A stretch of 11,503 nucleotides of DNA from Chlamydiota bacterium (GTDB taxonomy: Bacteria > Chlamydiota > Chlamydiia > Chlamydiales > Rhabdochlamydiaceae): contig JABEVM010000222.1 in the NCBI GenBank assembly GCA_013041585.1, positions 1 through 11,503 of the forward strand, given 5' to 3'. Positions 5,987 to 11,503 of the stretch are shown in pieces. The notes beneath the pieces were generated by a model. The model had not been told where the DNA came from. It was given only the letters and a program-made list of their open reading frames with translations, and searched no databases. Each line of letters begins with the position of its first letter. Position 1 is the first letter of the stretch. Made by a program: the position numbers and the translations under genes.

Positions 5987-6012
5987 AACCCACATTTATT
6001 TTTTAGGACTTT

Positions 6013-6789
6013 ATGAAGAAAAAATTATTATTTTTATGTATTCCATTTTTTTTGATTATGAAAACTTTTGCGGAAAGCCCTCCTAATCAAGAAAATAAAC
6101 CCCTTGTAGTTGGAACTACAAGCGGGTATGCCCCTTATGTAAGTTTAGATGCAAAAGGGCAGTATGAAGGGTTTGATATCGACTTAGCAGAACTCTTAGC
6201 AAAAAAACTAAACCGAAAGCTTGTGATCAAGGATTGCGGTAGTATGCCAAGCCTTATGATCTCTTTGCAACAAGGTAAAGTAGATGTTCTCATCTGGGCT
6301 ATCTCGATTACAAATGAGCGGATGAAGAACATAGAAATGGTCTATTACCAAGGTGAGAAAGTGGTGGAAATGCCTGTTCTTTTCTGGGGAAAGGCTCCGG
6401 ATATCAAATCGCTAGAAGATTTGGGAAAGGATCCAAAAAAAGCCGTCTGTGTTGAAGCAGGTTCTTATCAAGAAAGTGTCTTAAAGGGGATTCCAAATAT
6501 CAACCTGAAATTTACCGATAGCGTTTCAGGAGCGCTTATGGAAATCAAGTATGGCAAGTCTTTTGCTATGATGATTGACCCGTCTCTTTTACCTCGCATT
6601 ACGGCTCAGCATCCAGAAGTTAGAGTTGTGAACATCCCTCTTCCTCCAGAAGAACATTCTTTAGGGAATGGGATTTGCATAAGCAAAGCAAATCAGGAGC
6701 TTGCAAACGAGGTTAGAAAAGCAATTGAAGAGCTAACCCTTGAAGGGGAAATTGCGCAGTTAGAAAAAAAATGGAATATGAAGGGATAG
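6013..6789 (+). CDS. Polar amino-acid ABC transporter, periplasmic substrate-binding protein (ArtJ/HisJ-like)
   Basis: This SBP_bac_3 (family 3) receptor has 258 residues, the usual length. It would capture an amino acid in the periplasm and deliver it to the permease encoded next. Residues 1-20 are a signal peptide (three Lys, then a hydrophobic stretch, cleavage likely after TFA20). There is no lipobox Cys, so it should be soluble. Family landmarks are LVVGTTSGYAPY (31-42), the GFDIDLAE signature (53-60), VDVLIWAISITNERMKNI (90-107) with Arg103 in the position that usually binds the substrate carboxylate, and the hinge-side EIKYGKS..MMIDPS (177-191). The latter resembles chlamydial ArtJ, from memory. 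The C-terminal KKWNM (252-256) is typical. AGGA at 6005-6008 sits four bases before the ATG. Substrate is probably a basic or polar amino acid; Arg, His or Gln cannot be separated by eye. Confidence 0.92.
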   Translation: MKKKLLFLCIPFFLIMKTFAESPPNQENKPLVVGTTSGYAPYVSLDAKGQYEGFDIDLAELLAKKLNRKLVIKDCGSMPSLMISLQQGKVDVLIWAISITNERMKNIEMVYYQGEKVVEMPVLFWGKAPDIKSLEDLGKDPKKAVCVEAGSYQESVLKGIPNINLKFTDSVSGALMEIKYGKSFAMMIDPSLLPRITAQHPEVRVVNIPLPPEEHSLGNGICISKANQELANEVRKAIEELTLEGEIAQLEKKWNMKG

Positions 6790-6790
6790 A

Positions 6791-7459
6791 ATGGAAAATT
6801 ATATCACTCTTTTATCTAAATCATTTCCTTTGTTACTGCGAGGATCGTTAATGACAATAGAAGTGCTGCTTTTAGCAGCGCTTCTCAGTTTCCTAATAGG
6901 ACTTGTCTTTGGCGTCCTATCTTGTCATCGTCTGCGCGTGCCCTTGCTTTCTTCTTTTATAGACGGGATTACTTTTGTGTATAGGGCAGTTCCTTTTTTT
7001 GTTCAGCTTCTGATCGTTTACTTTGTTCTGCCTGATGTTTTAGGCTTTAACTTAAATCCTTTCCCAGCGTCTGTGATCGCCCTTGGGACTTGCTCATCAG
7101 GATATGTAGCTCAGATTGTAAGAGCGGGGATTAACTCCATTCCCGCTTCGCAGTGGGAGTCTACGTTTACCCTAGGATATAGCAAGCTACAGAGTTTGCG
7201 GTATGTCATCCTTCCTCAAATGCTGCGAAACGTTTTACCTGCATTTAATAACGAACTCGATTCCCTTCTGAAAAGTACGGCTATTGTCTCTTCCATCGGG
7301 ATGCTAGAACTTACTCGGATCGGGATGAACTTAGTTTCCAGTGAAATGGAGCCCGTGCCGATCTACTTGACAGTTGCCTTTTTTTATCTGTGTATGTCAG
7401 GTGTAATCAATATCATAACAAGAAAACTAGAGAGAAAAATAGCTTATGTTAAACGTTAA
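6791..7459 (+). CDS. Polar amino-acid ABC transporter, permease
   Basis: This inner-membrane permease of the HisM/GlnP family has 222 residues and probably works as a homodimer, since only one permease gene is present. Hydrophobic segments lie at about 18-44, 60-80, 92-110, 155-172 and 188-209. YRAVPFFVQLLIVYF (64-78) matches the family motif around TM2. The EAA loop that docks the ATPase is at about 111-143, with the core QWESTFTLGYSKLQ (121-134) and ILPQ (140-143) at the expected places. The gene starts one base after the binding-protein stop, using AAGGGA at 6781-6786 inside the upstream coding end. It overlaps the ATPase gene by 14 bases, so translation of the three genes is probably coupled. 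Confidence 0.93.
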   Translation: MENYITLLSKSFPLLLRGSLMTIEVLLLAALLSFLIGLVFGVLSCHRLRVPLLSSFIDGITFVYRAVPFFVQLLIVYFVLPDVLGFNLNPFPASVIALGTCSSGYVAQIVRAGINSIPASQWESTFTLGYSKLQSLRYVILPQMLRNVLPAFNNELDSLLKSTAIVSSIGMLELTRIGMNLVSSEMEPVPIYLTVAFFYLCMSGVINIITRKLERKIAYVKR

Positions 7460-8171
7460 AAATGTATCTTTGGTCAAAAAGAAGCTAATTCTCAAAGACC
7501 TGTCTTTTACGATTCCAAGTAGAAGGATTTCTCTATTTCTTGGAAAAAGCGGATCTGGAAAAACTTCTCTTCTTCGCTGTCTAGCGCAGCTTGAGAAGTA
7601 CCAAGGTGAAATTGTATATAAAGAGGAAAGGCTAGATCAAATCTCTCCTAAACTGCGATGTCAAATCGTTGGATTTGTTCCTCAGTCCTTTGTTTTATTC
7701 CCTCACATGAATGTTTTGGATAATTGCGCGCAGCCGCTCAGTCTACATACGGGCCAAAAGCTGAAATCTGTGTATGGAGAGGTGGAAAAGATACTAAATT
7801 CTTTGGATATGGAGAAGCTAGCTTTCGCAAAGCCTCACGAGCTTTCAGGAGGGCAACAGCAAAGGGTTGCAATTGCTAGAGCGCTATGCCTTAATCCCTC
7901 TTTTCTTTTATTTGATGAACCTACTTCTGCTTTAGATCCTGAAAACACGCAGCTGTTTATCAAAATCGTTCAGAAGCTATGCCTAAGTGGCAGGGGAATT
8001 GCGATCTCAACGCAAGATATGGCGTTAGCAAATCAGATTCTTGATAGGGCTTATTTTATGGAAGAAGGGGAGATGATTGAAGAATATGATACTGCAGAAA
8101 CCAAAGAGATTTCTGCAGTAAGCAAGCTTGGACAATTTTTAGCAAAAGAGCCACAGCCTATATTGATTTAG
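7446..8171 (+). CDS. Polar amino-acid ABC transporter, ATPase; switch histidine replaced by glutamine
   Basis: This cytosolic ATP-binding subunit of the GlnQ/HisP family has 241 residues and energises the permease encoded upstream. Walker A is GKSGSGKT (33-40), the Q-loop glutamine is Gln80 in GFVPQ, the signature is LSGGQQQR (133-140), Walker B is FLLFDEP (153-159) with catalytic Glu158, and the D-loop is SALD (161-164). The H-loop is unusual: the family's THD is TQD here (189-191), so Gln190 (codon 8013-8015) replaces the switch histidine that contacts the ATP gamma-phosphate. Everything else is intact, so this is not obvious decay. The start overlaps the permease end by 14 bases. The TAG stop overlaps the stop codon of the convergent minus-strand gene. 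Confidence 0.93.
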   Translation: MLNVKNVSLVKKKLILKDLSFTIPSRRISLFLGKSGSGKTSLLRCLAQLEKYQGEIVYKEERLDQISPKLRCQIVGFVPQSFVLFPHMNVLDNCAQPLSLHTGQKLKSVYGEVEKILNSLDMEKLAFAKPHELSGGQQQRVAIARALCLNPSFLLFDEPTSALDPENTQLFIKIVQKLCLSGRGIAISTQDMALANQILDRAYFMEEGEMIEEYDTAETKEISAVSKLGQFLAKEPQPILI

Positions 8172-11100
8172 ACGACGAGCTCTTCGACCACCGGCTGCCC
8201 ATCTAAGACAGCTTGTCGTTCTGCTATTGGATCCATGCTTACATCAGCTGGATCCATTCTATGACGGTCATTTGATGGATCCTCTTCATCATATAAGGCA
8301 TCTTCTTGTAGGGAAGCCGCATACTCATCACAATCATCTTGTGCTCTCATTGAGACACCGTCTGCTTGTGATGCATCATCTTCTACTACTGTACCCATGA
8401 CCCTGGAGATCATTGTGGTTACATGAGAAATCATGTGACCTGTAGCGGGAGCAAAAGGCTTGATTTTTCCAGCCAAGAAATTCCATCTACGTTCCATAAC
8501 ATCTTTTGGAAGCTGACCTTTTAGTTTCAATTCTAGAGTGCGAATCATAGTGTCAACATCTTTAATCTCATGCGAAGCGAAGTTATGTCTTTCTATAAAT
8601 CGTTCTAGTTTTCGATTTGCCTTCTCAAGAGCCTTAACATATCCTTCAGGAGCACTAGCGATGATTTGTTTTTTCTTTTCATTCATTGCCGCTCCTAGTT
8701 GCACTATTCGTAAAACATCCTCTCCAACAACTTCTTCTTGAGGTTTCGAAATCAATTCATTAAATTCATCTTCCAATTCAGCTAATTCTCTAGCAAGAGC
8801 AGTTTCGTTGTGCCAATCATCCACTTTTCCTCTTTCAAAAGCATGATCGGTATACCACTCAACATCTAGTTGTAACTCTTTGAGAGTTCTGAACATTTGC
8901 AAATCAGCGTCTAAGTTGCCTGTTTGGTTTAGTTTCGCTTCTAGTTGGTTACGAACATAAGGATTCGATAAAATGCGTCCGACTTCTTTCCAATCTGTTG
9001 GTTCAAAGAAGAATTGAGTTACTTGCTCAAGTTCGCTTAAGCTTGTTGCTCGGAGGTATTTTTCACCATGTATGTTTGTCATAACCTCTAATTTATATTG
9101 CCCAGGGAATCTATTGAATTTAGAGAGAGCTTGGAAGCTCATATCCATATTCACAGGTTCTTTTTTGGCATACATGTAGTCTAAAATATCTTGACGCTCT
9201 TCTTGCGTATAATTAGGAAGAAGAACATTCATAATCCATGAATCAGTAGAAATTTTCTTATCCGAAGATGCAAATTTATATAGGACATCAATCAGGTTGC
9301 TTAATTCAGAATCAATTTCGCTTTCCTTATAAGAAGAAGGATTGTCAAAGTGTAACCCTTGAATAAAGGATCTTGCTTTTGCAAGCATAGGTTTTCTCAG
9401 ACGATTGAAAGACCACTGGTTTAAAAGAGTATTTGAAGCAACTTCAATATAGTCTAATTGATAAAGCAGTCTTTGCGCATCGCTAGAATCTCTTTTTAGA
9501 GCTGCGTCGAGCAAGCCGGCTTTTGTTTTTTTATCTTTACATGTTACCGCTGTCCACATTTCAGCAACTGTTTCAATGCTGAGAGGTTCTTCGCTTGTAG
9601 GCAGTAATCCTTGATCTTGAAGAAGTTGTTCCAAATTGACAACGTTGTCCTCCACAGGAAGAACAAGAGAATCGCTTTCACTTCGAAAGAATCCAAATAC
9701 TTTTCTTTCTGTGTTCAGTGTTGGGTTCGGTTTTTTTTGACCCAAATCTCTTCCAAAAACATAAAGACTTCGGGTTAAAGTTTCGCTCTTTTGTCCTGGG
9801 AGTCTTGGAGTTTGAGCTTGAGGGGTAATAGCCGCCATCATAGGTTCTTCGGAAGATTCAATTCTAGGATCAAAGCCTTCTTGGACATCTACTTCTGTCA
9901 TTTCTGCTACCGTCTCAGGGCTTCTTAATTGTTGCGCCATTTGTCTAAGCACCGACGCAGCACCCGGAGTTACGGGTCTGATTTTTTCGGCAAATTGGTT
10001 CCAGCTGCCAGATAAACTTGTGCATAATTCTTCAGTAGAGGCCTCATCTGTTTTCACTAAAGGACGTGTATGATCTAAAGCGGAGATATGTATTCCTTTA
10101 CGAGTTGCTTCCTGTTCTAGAGCTTGTATTCTTGCTTTTCTTTGAGCAGAACCATATACGTTAGCTGTAGTAGAGTGTTCTTTAGCATCTTCTCTAAGAT
10201 AGGGTAGCTGTACTGTGATTGTGTTAATTGCTATATAAGTTGAAGTATGGATTGCAAGGGCAAGAAGAGCTTTTGAAAAAGCGAAAGCTTTTTCTTCAAT
10301 GTCTTCTGATTCCATCACTACAGCTTCATTCAATTCAACTTTAGTGCGATATACCTCTTTAATTTGCGTCAGTATTGCCTCACTATCAGTATCATCTAGG
10401 CTAGCTTTTCCTTCTGCTTCTTCTATTGTTTGTTCTGTAAGTCGATCTAGTTTTTCTTCATGGGCCTCTACAGCAGCTAATTTTTCCATTTCAGATTTTT
10501 TTTGAGCTGTAAAGTCTGCGACGGCTTCATAATGCGCAGGGGTTAACAAGGACTGATTTGTTTTTTCTAAATGCTTTTGTAATTGTTTTTGAGCGCGCGG
10601 GCTAGAGAAAACACTTCCAATTGCGTCCCAATCCATAGGATCATAGAAAAACCTTGCTATCTTTTGTAGCGGATGCAATTCAATTGCTTTTAGAAACTTG
10701 TGACCATTTTTTTTTACAACTTCTAATCTATAGTTGTCTGGGTTACCTACATACATCATGAAAGCCGTATAGCTTGCATCAACATCAACAGGTTCTTGTT
10801 TTGCATACATGTAATCTAGAATGATTTCGCGTTCTTCTTTCGTATAATTGGGAAGAAGAAGATTGACAATCCAGGAATCAGCAGTAAGGGTTTCACCTGA
10901 TCTTGTATAACTGTAAAGAGTCTCGATTAAGATCTTCATCTCTGCATTGATCTCGATCTCCTCATAGGTTGTTGGGTTTATAAATGGAGTAGAAGAGACA
11001 AAAGCTGAAGCCTTTGCTAAAAGAGCTGATTTTAAATGATTAAAAACCCACTGATTGTAAAGAGTGTCCGCAGCAACTTCAATATAGGCCAAGTCACGGC

Positions 11101-11470
11101 GTAATTTTTCTGCTTGGCTCGGATCTGATCTAAGAGCTGTCTCTACGAGCTTTTCCTTTTCTTCTTGAGTTTTGTAAGCTACTTTTTTCCATTGCGCCGC
11201 CACCATTTTGAGTGAAGGCTTTTTAGATCCTTCAAAAGAGGTAGTATCTGCTGTTGAAGTTCCAAGAAAAACTTCTAAATCTACTACTTTATCATCTAAG
11301 GGAAGAGAAACAGATCCAGAAAGAGGAAGTCCAAAGAATTTTCTTTCCAAGTTGATTGTTCGTACTGGCTTACTATGGACTAAATTTCTCCCAAAACTAC
11401 ACAGACCTTCTTTTAGGCTGGCTTGCTGAGATGGAGTAAGCGTCTTATGAATTGAATTGTTTGCTGACAT
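8168..11470 (-). CDS. Large unrecognised protein, duplicated ~545-residue unit
   Basis: I do not recognise this 1100-residue protein. It has no signal peptide and only a short hydrophobic patch (about 395-422), so it is probably soluble. It is two copies of one architecture at an offset of 545 residues. The N-terminal block is about 19-303 and 565-848, and paired motifs are FGRNL/FGRDL with KP (26-35, 572-581), NQWVFN/NQWSFN near 139 and 684, DSWIVNLLLPNYT/DSWIMNVLLPNYT (198 and 743) and ILDYMYAK (217-224 and 762-769). A helical, coiled-coil-prone stretch (about 312-400 and 862-985) follows each block. A shorter block repeats after it (WNQFAEKIRPVTP at 490, WNFLAGKIKPFAP at 996). Residues 1030-1100 are an acidic, low-complexity tail. 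The start is supported by AAAAGGA nine bases upstream (read on the minus strand, about 11486-11480). The size, helicity and lack of known domains would suit a host-interacting effector, but that is speculation. Confidence 0.85.
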   Translation of the reverse strand: MSANNSIHKTLTPSQQASLKEGLCSFGRNLVHSKPVRTINLERKFFGLPLSGSVSLPLDDKVVDLEVFLGTSTADTTSFEGSKKPSLKMVAAQWKKVAYKTQEEKEKLVETALRSDPSQAEKLRRDLAYIEVAADTLYNQWVFNHLKSALLAKASAFVSSTPFINPTTYEEIEINAEMKILIETLYSYTRSGETLTADSWIVNLLLPNYTKEEREIILDYMYAKQEPVDVDASYTAFMMYVGNPDNYRLEVVKKNGHKFLKAIELHPLQKIARFFYDPMDWDAIGSVFSSPRAQKQLQKHLEKTNQSLLTPAHYEAVADFTAQKKSEMEKLAAVEAHEEKLDRLTEQTIEEAEGKASLDDTDSEAILTQIKEVYRTKVELNEAVVMESEDIEEKAFAFSKALLALAIHTSTYIAINTITVQLPYLREDAKEHSTTANVYGSAQRKARIQALEQEATRKGIHISALDHTRPLVKTDEASTEELCTSLSGSWNQFAEKIRPVTPGAASVLRQMAQQLRSPETVAEMTEVDVQEGFDPRIESSEEPMMAAITPQAQTPRLPGQKSETLTRSLYVFGRDLGQKKPNPTLNTERKVFGFFRSESDSLVLPVEDNVVNLEQLLQDQGLLPTSEEPLSIETVAEMWTAVTCKDKKTKAGLLDAALKRDSSDAQRLLYQLDYIEVASNTLLNQWSFNRLRKPMLAKARSFIQGLHFDNPSSYKESEIDSELSNLIDVLYKFASSDKKISTDSWIMNVLLPNYTQEERQDILDYMYAKKEPVNMDMSFQALSKFNRFPGQYKLEVMTNIHGEKYLRATSLSELEQVTQFFFEPTDWKEVGRILSNPYVRNQLEAKLNQTGNLDADLQMFRTLKELQLDVEWYTDHAFERGKVDDWHNETALARELAELEDEFNELISKPQEEVVGEDVLRIVQLGAAMNEKKKQIIASAPEGYVKALEKANRKLERFIERHNFASHEIKDVDTMIRTLELKLKGQLPKDVMERRWNFLAGKIKPFAPATGHMISHVTTMISRVMGTVVEDDASQADGVSMRAQDDCDEYAASLQEDALYDEEDPSNDRHRMDPADVSMDPIAERQAVLDGQPVVEELVV
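8927..9781 (-). repeat. Protein-level repeat B of the large duplicated protein
   Basis: This encodes residues about 564-848, the second copy of the N-terminal block. The spacing from this block to the following tryptophan motif (996) is about 39 residues shorter than in copy A, so the helical linker changed length after duplication. Confidence 0.8.
10562..11419 (-). repeat. Protein-level repeat A of the large duplicated protein
   Basis: This encodes residues about 18-303, homologous to the second block at 8927-9781. Similarity is clear in the protein, strongest around residues 125-145 and 197-226, but the DNA is well diverged. The duplication is therefore older than the 501-bp repeat at 570-1571. 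Confidence 0.8.
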
Positions 11471-11503
11471 ATTATTAATTCCTTTTATGTTTTTTATTAA
11501 TTA

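Noticed and set aside
6135..6332. Minus-strand ORF of 65 codons
   Set aside because: It is antisense to the clearly coding binding-protein gene.
8538..8741. Plus-strand ORF inside the large minus-strand gene
   Set aside because: It is Ser-rich and low in complexity, as expected from reading antisense to a helical, acidic protein. The same applies to 10299-10505 and 11208-11429.
1..11503. tRNA, rRNA, CRISPR, insertion sequence, integrase or attachment site
   Set aside because: I scanned for cloverleaf-like, short regularly spaced repeats, transposase motifs and terminal inverted repeats and saw none. A covariance-model search would be the decisive check for small RNAs.

Overview
The window looks like chromosome from a Gram-negative, AT-rich, probably host-associated bacterium. 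An environmental chlamydia (Parachlamydia, Simkania, Waddlia or Rhabdochlamydia type) is my best guess. The reasons are an ArtJ-like solute-binding protein in a compact amino-acid ABC operon, alpha-helical TPR-like repeat proteins, and large lineage-specific proteins with internal duplications. No rRNA or universal marker is present, so the placement is inference. I see no tRNA or rRNA gene, insertion sequence, CRISPR array, integrase or phage gene.

Layout. (1) 15-1583 (+): a TPR-like alpha-repeat protein containing a perfectly phased 501-bp tandem duplication. (2) 1696-2787 (+): a membrane-anchored or exported protein that looks like two HIT-type half-domains, the second with a histidine cluster. 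(3) 2795-5678 (-): a probable co-directional cluster, in transcription order a GNAT acetyltransferase, a DacB/PBP4-type D-Ala-D-Ala carboxypeptidase, and an unknown protein made of two beta-rich repeats. (4) 5679-6012: a divergent control region with a good promoter, the best Shine-Dalgarno in the window, a histidine-codon-rich mini-ORF and a hairpin followed by a T run. (5) 6013-8171 (+): a complete polar amino-acid uptake operon of binding protein, permease and ATPase with very tight spacing. (6) 8168-11470 (-): an 1100-residue unrecognised protein that is a duplication of a roughly 545-residue unit. It converges on the ATPase gene and shares stop-codon bases with it.

How the parts work together. 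The transporter genes form one functional unit: a periplasmic receptor, a homodimeric inner-membrane pore and its motor. The 5' leader in front of them has the layout of a translation-sensing regulatory leader, and this is the most interesting testable idea here. The same bases can also be read, one frame over, as a small membrane helix, so the histidine richness could be incidental. The carboxypeptidase acts on periplasmic peptidoglycan. The four unrecognised or poorly recognised proteins are all built by internal duplication, at apparently different ages. Their functions cannot be assigned from sequence alone.
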